Source: Magnetococcales bacterium DCbin4 (GTDB lineage: Bacteria; Pseudomonadota; Magnetococcia; Magnetococcales; UBA8363). Taken from it: a DNA stretch of 56,827 nt. Numbering within the stretch: the first letter of the stretch is position 1; every line of letters starts with the position of its first letter. The position numbers were made by a program, and so were the translations under genes. This document shows positions 25,878 through 35,697 of this stretch, in pieces. The notes beneath the pieces were generated by a model. The model made no database searches. It worked only from the letters and a program-made list of their open reading frames with translations, and had not been told where the DNA came from. The stretch is taken from the NCBI GenBank assembly GCA_002753735.1, contig PEAN01000024.1:1-56827 (forward strand). The letters run 5' to 3'.

Positions 25878-26489
25878 ATGCCTGAAACCGTGACCCTGGA
25901 AGATGTCTGGAAAGCGTTCCGGGAAACAGACTTGCAGATGAAGGAGACGGCCCGTAGGCAACAGGAAACGGACCGTCAGATGCAGGAGACCGCTCGCCGA
26001 CAACAGGAAACGGACCGTCAGATGCAGGAGACGGATCGGAGAATCAAGGAAGTCAACAAACAGATTGGTCATTTGGGTGGTCGCTTGGGAGAATTCGTGG
26101 AGGGACTGGTCGCTCCCGCATGCAAAACCCTCTTTGCGCAAAGAGGCATTCCCGTGCATAAGGTCAGTCGGCGAATGGAAGCCGAGTTGCCGGGAGACCG
26201 CCACATGGAAATTGATTTGTTCGTGGTCAATACCGATGCTACGGTACTGGTCGAGGTCAAAAGCAAATTGACATTGGATGACGTGCGGGACCACATGACA
26301 CGCCTGGAAGCGTTCAAGGAGTTTTTTCCAGAGTATGCCGATAAGCGGACGATGGGAGCGGTCGCCGCCATGGTGGTTGAAGATCAGGTCATCCGTTTCG
26401 CCATCAAGAACGGATTGTTCGTCATCATGCAGGCGGGCGAAACGTTGAGGCTTGCCAATGACGAGGAGTTTGTGCCACGGGAATGGTGA
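25878..26489 (+). CDS. Coiled-coil PD-(D/E)XK protein (DUF3782-like)
   Basis: A 203-residue protein. Residues 15-65 form a Gln/Glu/Arg-rich coiled coil made of tandem RRQQETDRQMQET units. A restriction-endonuclease-like domain follows, with E111/D113 in MEIDLFVV and E126/K128 in VLVEVKSKL, the expected D...ExK catalytic arrangement. Proteins of this kind are often multicopy in cyanobacteria and magnetotactic bacteria; no function is established. It starts 58 bp after the DksA-like stop with GGAG 10 nt upstream. Repeats in the first 150 bp of the gene are perfect enough to vary in number. Confidence 0.82.
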   Translation: MPETVTLEDVWKAFRETDLQMKETARRQQETDRQMQETARRQQETDRQMQETDRRIKEVNKQIGHLGGRLGEFVEGLVAPACKTLFAQRGIPVHKVSRRMEAELPGDRHMEIDLFVVNTDATVLVEVKSKLTLDDVRDHMTRLEAFKEFFPEYADKRTMGAVAAMVVEDQVIRFAIKNGLFVIMQAGETLRLANDEEFVPREW

Positions 26490-26814
26490 GAAAAGGGAGG
26501 TTTCGGATTCCCTTCACGGTCGAGTCTGATGTTGCCCTTTTCCACTGTCAGATGAAATAAGCACATCTATCGCACCCTGCACCCGACCGCGATTTCGTTG
26601 ATGACAATCACCCGGTCGCTTGGCGTTCCAGACCAGAGGTTTCCAGATCGGCTATTCCCTGCCTGAAAACGTCCCCCAACCCCACTGTGGGGGATATGAA
26701 ACCAAAAACAAAGTCAAAGTCAGAACCTTGGTGGCAATCCCCCAGACCTCTTTTTTTTCTTGATCATGATGATAAAAACTACGTATCCCACACTGGGTAC
26801 GGTTTGGAAAAGCC
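26490..26814. other. Convergent gap with hairpin and repeat arm
   Basis: This 325-bp gap separates two convergent genes. It contains a hairpin (CCCCCA 26673-26678 with TGGGGG 26688-26693) and a well-preserved right arm of the dispersed palindromic element. No gene is visible. Confidence 0.7.
26700..26772. repeat. Right arm of the dispersed palindromic element
   Basis: The sequence runs AAAGTCAAAGTCAGAACC, TTGGTGGCAATCCCCCAGAC, CTC, eight Ts and CTTGATCAT. This matches the right arm of the intact copies closely in its last 35 bp. The hairpin loses one side here, since CTGGGGG is CTTGGTGG. Confidence 0.7.
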
Positions 26815-29800
26815 TCAATAATCCTTGTTCCACATGATACCGATATCGGTGTTGGATCGGGCATCGACACCGGTTTGCAGTGAAAGTTCGGGGGTGAGGT
26901 CGTATTCGAGGTGGATGCGGTCCGAATCGGCTTTGATCCCTTTTTGCACTTCCAGATAAAGCTTGTCCGACAGGTATTTGCCGGCATTGACGGTGCCGGT
27001 CTCCACGGAATCCCCCTTGAAATCCAGTTGATCGATTCCCAAGGTTTGTCCGATCCCCTCGACGATTCCGGTGCCGCCGTTGCGCAAGGATTGCAGGGTG
27101 GCGGCCAGTTGGATGGCCTGGGCGGGGGTGATGGATTCCACCGCGCGACCAAACAGCATCTGGGCCAGGATTTCATTCTCCGGCAACTCGGGAACACTGG
27201 TGAACCGCAGTCGCGGTCGGGTGGCGTCCCCTTCAAGATTGGCGGTGATTTCCAGATCATGGCTGCGGGTGACGGCATCGATCTCCATGGTCGGATTGGG
27301 TGGGGACTGGCCTGAAAAATAAATGATGCCCCGTTGCAACTCATAACGTTTATTAACAAATTTGAAGTGTCCACGCCGGAGGTCCAGCCGTCCGTCGATG
27401 CGTGGTTCCTGGAATGAACCTTGAACATTGAGTGCGCCACGCCATTGGGATTCCAATCCCCGGCCACGGATGGACACCTTGTCCGGAAAGGACAACCGAA
27501 TGTCGATGTGGGAGCGAAGGTGGGGTGCTGAACCACCTTTCTGCAGCTTGTCCGGGTTGCTTTCCTTGATGGCGACCACACGCAGTTCCGGAGTGGAACC
27601 AAAATCCTTGAGTTGATATTCCGCCTGGTTGAAGGTCAACTTCCCTTGGAGATCCAGGGCGTTCATGGCGCCGGCAAGGACAAGGGTGCCACTTGCATTG
27701 GCCCGGGTATCCTCCCGATGCACGACGGTTGCCTTGTCCAGGTTCATCGTGACCTGAAATGGGAAGTTCTTTTCAGAATCCAACCACCATTGGCCTTGGC
27801 CCTGGAGGGTTCCCTGGCCACCATCCGACATGCGGATGTGATGAAAGGTGAGGCTCCTGCCATCGGCCTGTCCCTGGACCTGGATGTGGTTCAGAACGAT
27901 TCCCAGGTCAGCGTTTTCATAGGTTCCCTGATTCATGTCCAGGGTTCCTTGAATCAGGGGGTGTTCCAGGGTGCCGGTGGCCTGCAATGAGGCTTTGACC
28001 TTGCCTTCAAGGCGCTGTCCTTCGCCCAAACCGGACCATGTGGCCAGATCGGACAGTTCCGTCACCGCTTCAAGGTTGAGGTGCAGCGGGTCCCGGGTCA
28101 AGAGCATGGCGTTGAAGGGGGTGAATGCCCAACGTACCGGGAGGGTTCCCGTGATCTGAACCGGTTTCTGGCCCAATCCGGAGACATCCAATCCGACGTG
28201 TGCATCGTGACCGTTTTTGATCTGAAGGCGTCCAACCACTCCCAGGGGGGGGAGGGTTCTGGGATGATTTCCCTGATGTTTCATCTCTTTCCCCCGAAGC
28301 GTCAGGGAGAGTTCAGGATTGTTTTCCGGCCCCGACAGGGAGGCATGCAACAGAATCTTTCCTCCAATGGGAAAAAGATCGAGACGGTCGAGCAGTTCCA
28401 GATTGCCCTGGATGTGGCATTCCCCTTCGACCCGATGTTTTTCCTGCTTCAGGGTGGCGTTCAGTTGGGTTTCCGCCAGGGTCAGGTCAAGGTTGGAGGT
28501 TGCCAGGCCGCCATTCGACCAGGTGATGTCCCAAGGTTGGCGCAAGCGCAATCGTTCCCGCTCCAAGGTTCCCTCCAGGCTGGCCAGGTGCAGGCGGAGG
28601 TTGGTGGCGGAAGGGTACAAAGTCCCTCGGGCCGTGAAGGAAAGATCCTTGCCGACCCGTCCCTGTCCCGAGAGTGAAAATCCAAAGGTGTCTGCATTTC
28701 CCTGGCCATCGAGTTCAAGGCGTTTGAAGGTCATCCCCGGAGCGGAAAAGGCTTTGAGCATGACATGTCCCTTGAGTTCATCAAGGCTGTTGGGGGATCC
28801 CTTGCGCCTGGGTTGCCCTTTATTGGATTTGGGCGGCGGCGTGGACTCAAGCGGTTTTTTGGCCAGATCCAGATCCCATTCGGCCCGCCCTTCCCATTCC
28901 TGGCCATGCCATGGTTTGAGTGCCGACAATGAGGCAATCATCCCGTTTAGACGTCCTCCCAGTGACCATCGTGACAGCGATGTGGTCAGGGTTCCGGTCA
29001 CCTTGGATTGGGGTCCGGTGATCAGAAGGTCGTCCAGTTGCACGGTTTGTCCATCCTCGATCCATCGGACCCCGGTGTTCAACGTCAGACGTTCCCTTTG
29101 GGCGCGCAGGTTGGTTTCAAACCGTCCCCGGGGGGCGGAGCGCATGTTGTTTCCACGAAATGAGGCGGTGATCGATTCGATGCCCAGTGACGGCAGGTTC
29201 AGGTTTGAACCGCGTACGTCCAATTCAACCCATGGGTCCTGCCATGCGCCTCCGCTTTTGGCATCCAGGCGCACCTGTCCCGTCCATTTTTTTCCCGTGA
29301 CACGGGACAGAGGTGTGAGGTCGGCAATCTGAAGTTGAACGGAGGAAGAAAACTTGTTCTCCGCCAGATGGAGGGTTGCGTTGCCAAAACCCTGAACTCC
29401 TGTAGCGGTCAGGGTGATGCGTTGGAGGTCCAGACGTCGTTCCGGGATCAGGCGGCCTTTGACCAGCAGTCGGGGGTGATTGTCGAACCACGGCGCGATG
29501 GCCTCGGGCAGTCCCGTCCATTGTGTCCCCCGGGTACGCAACCGGAACGCGACTTCCTGGTGATCTTTTGCCATCGCCGCGATCCCGGAAAAGGAGAGGC
29601 CACCCGAATAGCCCGGTTTCACATGGACTCGATGGGCCGATCCGGTCAGGGAAACTCCCTTCTGGTCAAGGGGGGAATCAAATTCCCAGCGGGTCTGCAA
29701 TCCTTCCAGGGTGGTTTCGTCGATGGCAAGGCGGTCGCTGTGGGCTTGTAGCAGCCAATGGGGTCGGGTCATCGCTCCCGATACGGTTGCCGTCAGGGTC

Positions 29801-30906
29801 AGGGGGCCTGCCAGGGGAATTCCCGCCAGAGGGGAAAACAGGGCCAGCGATGGGGCCTGTCCTTGGAGTTGAAGCGCAATGGTTTGACCGTCAAGGGGAA
29901 TCTGACCTTGGCCATCAAGGGTGAATCCGGGAATGGCCGTGGTCAGACGTGCCAGCGTCAGGATGGATTTCTCCGAGTCAATCAAGGCGGTGATGCCAAA
30001 GGGGAGTCGTCCCTCATCAGTCCATGGGCGTACTGGCTCCCAGGAAGGGTGTTGGGGCAGGTGCCAGGATCCGTCAAGATCCCATCGGTGGCCATCGGCG
30101 ACCTGAATTCCGGTTGTGAGGCGACCCAATACAGGTCCTGCAAGTTCCAATCGGCCATGCCACGCCTGCCGTGGTGCGCTTCCGTCCAACCGTGCGCTCC
30201 ATCGGGCCCCGGCGGGATCGATGTCGGCGGGGACGGCGAGAAGACCCGAACGTTCATCAAGGGATGCGTGGAGTTCAAGATGGTCGGTACGACTTGAATA
30301 TCGCAGATCCAGGGTGGCTTTGGCGTATCCCCGATCTCGTCGTTGCAATACCCCTGCAACGTGAAGATCACCCTCTGGGGTATGGGTTGCGGTGGCGGTC
30401 ACCTCGAAGGTCGCTGCGACACCCAGCAGTTCCTTACCGAGGGTCATGCTTTGGAGTTCAAGTTGATCGATGGCCCAGGGCCATGAGGGGAGCGTGATGG
30501 CCGTCGGGGCTCGGGTCTCCCGTCGTTCTGGAAGGCGGTGAAGGGTTAGGTCTCGAATCTTGATCCGTGGTGTTGGGATGGGGCCGAAACGTGTTGTCCG
30601 GAGGGACCATCTCAGTTCCAGATCGCCGGCTTCAAGCCAGGTTCCTCGAGGGTCGGAAAGTATCAAGTGATCTAAAGTGAAGTGAAATGGCCAGTTTCCT
30701 CCCAGTCGGGTCAGATGTCCTTGGGGCGCGAGAACTTTGTTGATCAGTTGGGTTGCCAGGTCATGGGAGGTGTCAAGGCTGAGAATCATCAACGAAACGC
30801 TGATGAGTATGATAAATATTATGGGCGGGATGATGATCCAGCGCACCCACCTTGGTTTTTTTTTGGGTGTTGGAACGGAAGGATGTGGTTCAGGGGGGGG
30901 AACCAT
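26815..30906 (-). CDS. tamB: Translocation and assembly module protein TamB
   Basis: Inner-membrane-anchored AsmA-like/TamB protein that bridges the periplasm and moves phospholipids and/or assists outer-membrane protein assembly. The 1363-residue product has a cytoplasmic Pro/Lys-rich start, one membrane helix (about residues 23-44), and a long repetitive beta-rich body forming a hydrophobic groove. It ends in the conserved TamB/DUF490 domain, with RSHIDIRLSFPDKVSIRGRGLESQWRGALNVQGS, then LEVQKGIKADSDRIHLEYDLTPELSLQTGVD. The start ATG 30906 has AAGG at 8 nt. No tamA is adjacent; amiC lies upstream on the same strand. Confidence 0.93.
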   Translation of the reverse strand: MVPPPEPHPSVPTPKKKPRWVRWIIIPPIIFIILISVSLMILSLDTSHDLATQLINKVLAPQGHLTRLGGNWPFHFTLDHLILSDPRGTWLEAGDLELRWSLRTTRFGPIPTPRIKIRDLTLHRLPERRETRAPTAITLPSWPWAIDQLELQSMTLGKELLGVAATFEVTATATHTPEGDLHVAGVLQRRDRGYAKATLDLRYSSRTDHLELHASLDERSGLLAVPADIDPAGARWSARLDGSAPRQAWHGRLELAGPVLGRLTTGIQVADGHRWDLDGSWHLPQHPSWEPVRPWTDEGRLPFGITALIDSEKSILTLARLTTAIPGFTLDGQGQIPLDGQTIALQLQGQAPSLALFSPLAGIPLAGPLTLTATVSGAMTRPHWLLQAHSDRLAIDETTLEGLQTRWEFDSPLDQKGVSLTGSAHRVHVKPGYSGGLSFSGIAAMAKDHQEVAFRLRTRGTQWTGLPEAIAPWFDNHPRLLVKGRLIPERRLDLQRITLTATGVQGFGNATLHLAENKFSSSVQLQIADLTPLSRVTGKKWTGQVRLDAKSGGAWQDPWVELDVRGSNLNLPSLGIESITASFRGNNMRSAPRGRFETNLRAQRERLTLNTGVRWIEDGQTVQLDDLLITGPQSKVTGTLTTSLSRWSLGGRLNGMIASLSALKPWHGQEWEGRAEWDLDLAKKPLESTPPPKSNKGQPRRKGSPNSLDELKGHVMLKAFSAPGMTFKRLELDGQGNADTFGFSLSGQGRVGKDLSFTARGTLYPSATNLRLHLASLEGTLERERLRLRQPWDITWSNGGLATSNLDLTLAETQLNATLKQEKHRVEGECHIQGNLELLDRLDLFPIGGKILLHASLSGPENNPELSLTLRGKEMKHQGNHPRTLPPLGVVGRLQIKNGHDAHVGLDVSGLGQKPVQITGTLPVRWAFTPFNAMLLTRDPLHLNLEAVTELSDLATWSGLGEGQRLEGKVKASLQATGTLEHPLIQGTLDMNQGTYENADLGIVLNHIQVQGQADGRSLTFHHIRMSDGGQGTLQGQGQWWLDSEKNFPFQVTMNLDKATVVHREDTRANASGTLVLAGAMNALDLQGKLTFNQAEYQLKDFGSTPELRVVAIKESNPDKLQKGGSAPHLRSHIDIRLSFPDKVSIRGRGLESQWRGALNVQGSFQEPRIDGRLDLRRGHFKFVNKRYELQRGIIYFSGQSPPNPTMEIDAVTRSHDLEITANLEGDATRPRLRFTSVPELPENEILAQMLFGRAVESITPAQAIQLAATLQSLRNGGTGIVEGIGQTLGIDQLDFKGDSVETGTVNAGKYLSDKLYLEVQKGIKADSDRIHLEYDLTPELSLQTGVDARSNTDIGIMWNKDY

Positions 30907-31006
30907 TCAAATCACCTTCGCTTTCCAATGTTCAGGAATGGAATGGAATGAAATCAAAACATCCGGGGGTGATCCACAGGCCCCTTTCCGTTCCAAGGGA
31001 TCTTCT

Positions 31007-33121
31007 TCATGCCATGTTGATCGCTGAGAGGCGGAAAAACTTGCAGATCCCCGTCGCCAATCCCTGGGCCATCATTTCCTGATACTCGGCATTGAGCATG
31101 CGCCGCTCATCATGAATATTGGATAAAAACGCCATTTCCACCAGCGATGACGGAATTCCCGGATTTTTCAAAACCAGGAAGTTGACCCGTTTGACCCTCG
31201 GATAATGGACGCTGATTCCTGGCTGACCGCGCAATGATTGAATCAAGTTGTGACCGAACTGAACACTGTCGGCGATGGCAAGACGTTTGATGGAATCGAG
31301 TTGCAATAGTTCCAACAATGAATCCGAATGTTCCCCGGAAATGGAGGCGGACTGAAGGTCACTGGAGGCATTTTCCCGGTGGGCCAACTGTTGATCTTTT
31401 TCGTCGATGGTGATCTGGACACCGTCGGCAAGGCAAAATACCGAGGCCCCATGGATGTTTGGATCGCGATAGGCATCGGCATGCAGACTTAAGAACAGAT
31501 CGGCCCGAGCCTTCCGGGCAAGGGCAATGCGGTTTTTCAAGGTCAAAAACCGATCATCCTCTCGGGTGAGGAGCACCTTGCAATTTTGATGACCGTTGAG
31601 TTTTTGCATCAATCGTTTGGCAACCGCCAGGGTGATGTCCTTTTCCCGGGTCCCGCCATGGCCAATAGCCCCTGGATCGATGCCTCCATGGCCAGGATCA
31701 ACCATGATGACGGTCTCGGCATTGTCTTTCCAGGCTTCATAGGCACGTCGGGCACGGAATGACAAAGGCCGTTTTTTGGGTGCGATCAGGTCCAGGGATT
31801 CATAGTGAACGGTGTCCTTGGTCGGCACGACTTCCGATGCATCGGGGGAAAGGACTGCAACCGGATCCGGATCTTGTGCGATGGGCGATGGCAAAGCAGG
31901 GGGTTGGGTCGGCCCGGGTGCGGGCTGAACCGTGTGGCTCCCTTCATCCTTGGGCAGGGGGGAGGGGGGCGTTTGTGATGGTTGATGGTCGGCAAGCGGA
32001 GATGCCGAGGCGGAAGGGGTGCTCCCCTCAGGAGTGATCGCTGACTGGTCGGTGCCGGTCGGTGAAAGGATATTGGTGTCGGTTGTGCGCGCGGTTGCTG
32101 TTTGATTCGGGGTGTCCGCGGTTGGGATCCCTTCATCAACCTTGGCAGGGGATGATGGCACAACCCGGGCCTGACGGACCGGGTTGATACGCAGGATCAA
32201 ATGTTCGCCCGTACCATCGGGTTGCCGGGACAGATTCGATTCCATTGTGACCGGATCGATGCAGTCAAAGACGATACGCGTTCCCTTGGCAAACGGGTGA
32301 CCGATACGGACACCACGAATGAATCCATTTCGGAAGCGTTTCAATTCGGCAATGTTGTCGATGGCGGTTTCGAAAAAATCCACGACGCCACGATTTGGTG
32401 ATGCCAGACTGTAGTTTCTATGACGGATGCTTCCTTGGCTGACAAACCGGATTTCAAGGATCTCCCCCTCCTGATGCAGGGCGTCTACGCTCAAAAAGGA
32501 TGGCCGGTTATTGGTGGGGAGGTTGTTTTCCTGTTGCCAGTTGCCCTCGAACGGCGTTTGCGCGACCTCTTGATCTGGTGGGGTGGCGGTTTCCGTGATC
32601 GGCGACGGCATCTCCTGAGATGGTGACATCCTGACCGGCTCCCGGGATGCCGTCGCCGGATTCACCGGTTCAGGCGCCGACACTTGCGTCTCAATCCGGG
32701 TCGGTTGCGGTTCCACGGGGCGCAACCAGACGGTCCATTCCCGTATTCCCGTATCGATCACCTGGTTGGTGGTCTCAATTTTGACCGGTTGATTCAGATC
32801 GAAGACCACTCGGCTGTTGATGGCGCTTTGCAGCCCGAAACGGACCTTCTTCACCAGGGCATTGTTGAATTCGGCCAATTCACGGTGCATGAACATCGGT
32901 GCCCCGATGAAATCCAATACCGCCCGATGGGGTTGCTCAAGGATGAACCCATGGGTCGTACTGTCTCCGGTGACGGTAAAGACCATCCGTATCCCATCGG
33001 GAGTGGGTTCGACTTTGGCGAGCCGGATCATGCTCATGTTATTCGAAGCGGCAAAGGAAAAGGGAAACATGATGCCACTCGCCGAAATCGCCAATGCTTG
33101 TAGAAGTCTTCTGCGTTTCAT
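31007..33121 (-). CDS. amiC: N-acetylmuramoyl-L-alanine amidase with AMIN domains
   Basis: Periplasmic amidase that splits septal peptidoglycan during division. The 704-residue product starts MKRRRLLQALAISAS, a twin-arginine-like signal, consistent with AmiC export. Two AMIN domains (about residues 25-115 and 195-300) target the septum. A Pro/Ser/Thr-rich linker of about 140 residues follows. The Amidase_3 domain carries zinc ligands in MVDPGHGGIDPG, the REKD glutamate, SLHADAY and VEMAFLSN. It keeps the helical insertion (IDEKDQQLAHRENASSDLQS) that occludes the active site until EnvC/NlpD-like activators bind. The linker is much longer than in E. coli AmiC. Confidence 0.92.
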   Translation of the reverse strand: MKRRRLLQALAISASGIMFPFSFAASNNMSMIRLAKVEPTPDGIRMVFTVTGDSTTHGFILEQPHRAVLDFIGAPMFMHRELAEFNNALVKKVRFGLQSAINSRVVFDLNQPVKIETTNQVIDTGIREWTVWLRPVEPQPTRIETQVSAPEPVNPATASREPVRMSPSQEMPSPITETATPPDQEVAQTPFEGNWQQENNLPTNNRPSFLSVDALHQEGEILEIRFVSQGSIRHRNYSLASPNRGVVDFFETAIDNIAELKRFRNGFIRGVRIGHPFAKGTRIVFDCIDPVTMESNLSRQPDGTGEHLILRINPVRQARVVPSSPAKVDEGIPTADTPNQTATARTTDTNILSPTGTDQSAITPEGSTPSASASPLADHQPSQTPPSPLPKDEGSHTVQPAPGPTQPPALPSPIAQDPDPVAVLSPDASEVVPTKDTVHYESLDLIAPKKRPLSFRARRAYEAWKDNAETVIMVDPGHGGIDPGAIGHGGTREKDITLAVAKRLMQKLNGHQNCKVLLTREDDRFLTLKNRIALARKARADLFLSLHADAYRDPNIHGASVFCLADGVQITIDEKDQQLAHRENASSDLQSASISGEHSDSLLELLQLDSIKRLAIADSVQFGHNLIQSLRGQPGISVHYPRVKRVNFLVLKNPGIPSSLVEMAFLSNIHDERRMLNAEYQEMMAQGLATGICKFFRLSAINMA

Positions 33122-33332
33122 GATGGTTTGCGATCCATAATCCGATTCAAGGGACCGGCACAATGAAGCTTTAGGGTTTGGGTAACCTGAATTTTCGTAT
33201 TGGGCGTTACCTACGATTCAAAAAATGCAAAAAAAGAATTCTATTGATGCTCTCTGACTTGAAATTAAATGATTTGGTGTGCTAGACATTTCCGTATCCA
33301 TTCAACCAGGTGCTTTTTTTCGTGATGGTGCC

Positions 33333-33716
33333 ATGTCCGTCTTCCAGGATCTTCCTCCCAGCCAACAGGCTTCCCTCCTCGAGTTGCGTGACCGCACGAC
33401 CTACCTTTGGCCAGAAATCCAACAAATCTGCCGGGTTGAGGGGACTTCTCTGACTTGCCATATCAGGGCGAAGACTTTGAATCAGGTGGAACGGGCATTG
33501 GATGATCTGCGCAATGCAGGATTTTTTGAATTCCGCAAATTCACCAACGATCATGGTGATCAACCCCAGCTCTACCGTCTGCAAATGCAGGACATCAGCG
33601 CCCAATTCAAGGAAATCGTCAATTCGATGGATGCAGGGAAATCCGCTTCTTCCTCTTCCTCTTCCCGTTCGCGAGGTCTGATTTCCAAAATCAAAGATCT
33701 GTTTTCCAGTATTTGA
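33333..33716 (+). CDS. Conserved-looking hypothetical protein
   Basis: A 127-residue protein I do not recognise. It is soluble, acidic to neutral, with a well-formed alpha/beta core up to about residue 95 and a low-complexity Ser run (SASSSSSSRSRG) before a basic C-terminus ending in KIKDLFSSI. The start ATG 33333 is preceded only by weak purines; a GTG at 33279 is an alternative. It is divergent from amiC with about 210 bp between them, where TTGAAA and TAGACA could serve as a weak promoter. No membrane segment or signal peptide. Confidence 0.6.
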   Translation: MSVFQDLPPSQQASLLELRDRTTYLWPEIQQICRVEGTSLTCHIRAKTLNQVERALDDLRNAGFFEFRKFTNDHGDQPQLYRLQMQDISAQFKEIVNSMDAGKSASSSSSSRSRGLISKIKDLFSSI

Positions 33717-33869
33717 CGCCCTTTGATCGCAACGCTGTAACCCACTGGCTGAATTAAGCAAGCTTCAGGCCATAATGAAAATTTGGATTGGGTCTTGACT
33801 GTGGTGGGGTGATTCAGGAGGAGAATAAGGGGGCGGGATCTTTCTTGATCGATTCAAGCCGTATTAGTT

Positions 33870-34643
33870 TTAATTTCTGTTCCATCGACGAAATGTAATC
33901 GATATTGTGATTGCGGCGATTATGAATGATAATAGTTCATGAAATAGTGATTCGTTATAGCCCGATGCATGACCTGGGTGAGCGCGGACGAATGCGATGA
34001 TGAAATACGATCCACTCAGACCTGCCAGTCCGGCAGCGGTACGTGCCCCGGGATGGCGCAGTGCATCCTTGAACCGATGGAGAAACCACCACGTCAAGAA
34101 TGCCGACAGTCCGAGATAGATTTGTGTCGGATGGAGTGCGATCCCTGCGGGTGGACCCTCGGCATGACCGGGATGGGGGGGAAAGACCACCCCCCAGGGC
34201 AGCGAGGTGGGGGTGCCGTAGCAGCAGCCGGCGTTAAAGCAACCCAGGATGCGGTGCAGCCCGTAACCGAGTGTGAGGAAGGGGATGAGGAAATCGATGA
34301 CGCCGGTCAAGGGGAGTTTTTTCCAACGGCACCACAGCGCCATGGCCAGGGTGGTGGCGAGGGCGACGGGGAAGACGGAGAATTGTTGCAGTGTTTGGAT
34401 GTCGAACAAGTCTTGCCAGTTCCAGGTGCCTGAGAAGGCGGAAAAGAGCAGATGGATGATGCCGCCGCCCAACCATAGGCTGATGATGATGATCAACATC
34501 AGGTCATCGATGTGGTCCAGGGTGAGGAGGGAACCCGGGGTGGCACGTCGGGCCAGGAAGTAGATGACCATCAAGGAGACGAACAGGCTTGCGCCATAGG
34601 TATGGAACTGGATGTTGCCAAAGGAATAGAGGACGGGGAACAT
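33870..34643 (-). CDS. Lgt-like membrane protein (diaclyglyceryl transferase paralogue)
   Basis: A 257-residue integral membrane protein with the prolipoprotein diacylglyceryl transferase fold, about seven membrane segments, YTYGASLF-like start (FHTYGASLFVSLMV), LPWGVVFPPHPGHAEG and HPTQIY. The family's GRxGNFxNxE active-site loop is replaced by HRILGCFNAGCCYG, with three Cys, and the Glu after HPxQxY is absent. It is therefore more likely a paralogue with a different substrate than the housekeeping Lgt. It is 3 bp downstream of a second membrane protein gene, so the two are probably co-translated. Confidence 0.75.
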   Translation of the reverse strand: MFPVLYSFGNIQFHTYGASLFVSLMVIYFLARRATPGSLLTLDHIDDLMLIIIISLWLGGGIIHLLFSAFSGTWNWQDLFDIQTLQQFSVFPVALATTLAMALWCRWKKLPLTGVIDFLIPFLTLGYGLHRILGCFNAGCCYGTPTSLPWGVVFPPHPGHAEGPPAGIALHPTQIYLGLSAFLTWWFLHRFKDALRHPGARTAAGLAGLSGSYFIIAFVRAHPGHASGYNESLFHELLSFIIAAITISITFRRWNRN

Positions 34644-34646
34644 GAT

Positions 34647-35378
34647 TCATGTCCTGTCGTGGCGGGGTGGGTGTGGATGCCAGTGGCTGGCGATGCGATG
34701 GATGATGACGGCGCTCAAACCCCAGTCGAGGGGGAGGGTGATGTCAACGCCGTACTCCTTGAACAGGGGATTGTAGTAGCTCCAATAGCCCAGTTGCACC
34801 GCGACGAATTCGCCGAAGGCGCCCAGGATGGCACCGGTCAAGAAGATGAGCCGGTCGGTTTGAGTGTGCCAGAACAGGAGGGTGATCAGGATCATGAAGG
34901 CGTAGAGGCCCCGGACCAGGGGTGGTTTTTCCATCAGGAAGAGGGCGGCACCCCACAGTCCGATGATGGGGATGGCCAGGGTGTGTCCGATCAAGGGGCG
35001 GCGGGGGGTCATTTCCAGGATTGCGCTCCAGGAGCGGGTCAGACGGCGGAAGAGGGCGAAGAGGTTGGCCCAGATCAGGGAGATCCACATGGGGACGCCC
35101 AGGATGAGGTCAGGGGCGTGGTAGGTCCATTCGCCCAGGTGGACTTCAACGATTTCCGCGGGTGTCCCCAGGAGGGCGGCGGCCAGCATGGCGGCGCGGT
35201 CACCGGGGGAGGGGTGGTAGGTGGCCTGGATGACGAGCAGCAGTGCCAGGAGCAGGGTGGTGACGATGGGATGGTTCCAGGTCAGGAGTACCGATGCCAT
35301 GAGGGCACCTGCCACCATCGATGCAGGAAGCAGGTGGTCGGCGAAACGCCAGATGTTGCCGATCCATTGCGTCTTCAT
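34647..35378 (-). CDS. Polytopic membrane protein of unknown function
   Basis: A 243-residue hydrophobic protein with seven or so membrane segments. It contains AAALLGTPAEIVEVHLGEWTYHAPDLILGVPMWISLIWAN and, later, LGAFGEFVAVQLGYWSYYNP, an internal repeat of an E(x)VxxxLGxWxY pattern that hints at an ancient duplication. I cannot assign a function; DUF2878-type proteins show similar GVPxW segments. ATG 35378 has AAGG 4 nt upstream; the frame extends to 35471 without better support. It forms a tight pair with the Lgt-like gene, which suggests a shared role in the membrane. Confidence 0.7.
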   Translation of the reverse strand: MKTQWIGNIWRFADHLLPASMVAGALMASVLLTWNHPIVTTLLLALLLVIQATYHPSPGDRAAMLAAALLGTPAEIVEVHLGEWTYHAPDLILGVPMWISLIWANLFALFRRLTRSWSAILEMTPRRPLIGHTLAIPIIGLWGAALFLMEKPPLVRGLYAFMILITLLFWHTQTDRLIFLTGAILGAFGEFVAVQLGYWSYYNPLFKEYGVDITLPLDWGLSAVIIHRIASHWHPHPPRHDRT

Positions 35379-35697
35379 GCAACCTTTTCCTTGAGTCCGT
35401 TGTCTAACTCCGATGCGTTTCATTGTACCGGTTTGGCAATCGGACACCAAGTGCCGAAAAAAAAATATCAAGGAAAAAGGGGGGTTCCTTGGTTTACGTG
35501 GGAATCATCGGTCATTGCCTGCCGGGTGTTCATTGGGTTTACCGTGGGGGCAGGTGTCAAGTTTGTGGTGCATTTTATTCTTAACTCTTTCTTTGCATGA
35601 ACCGATAAGAGAAGATGGGGCGAAGTGGTTTTCCAAAGGGGAGTTGCGGTGACAAGGGAAGATGCCGGGTTCAACGTACAACATACAGGAGGGGTCG
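35379..35697. other. Divergent gap with degenerate repeat arm
   Basis: This 320-bp region lies between the membrane protein gene and the small rightward gene. It carries a decayed left arm of the palindromic element (35458-35503). No other structure or gene was recognised. Confidence 0.6.
35458..35503. repeat. Degenerate left arm of the dispersed element
   Basis: Two A-runs are separated by TATCAAGG and followed by GGGGGGTTCCTTGG. This resembles the outer end of the left arm; the TATCAAG leader is shared with the copy at 13484. Confidence 0.45.
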
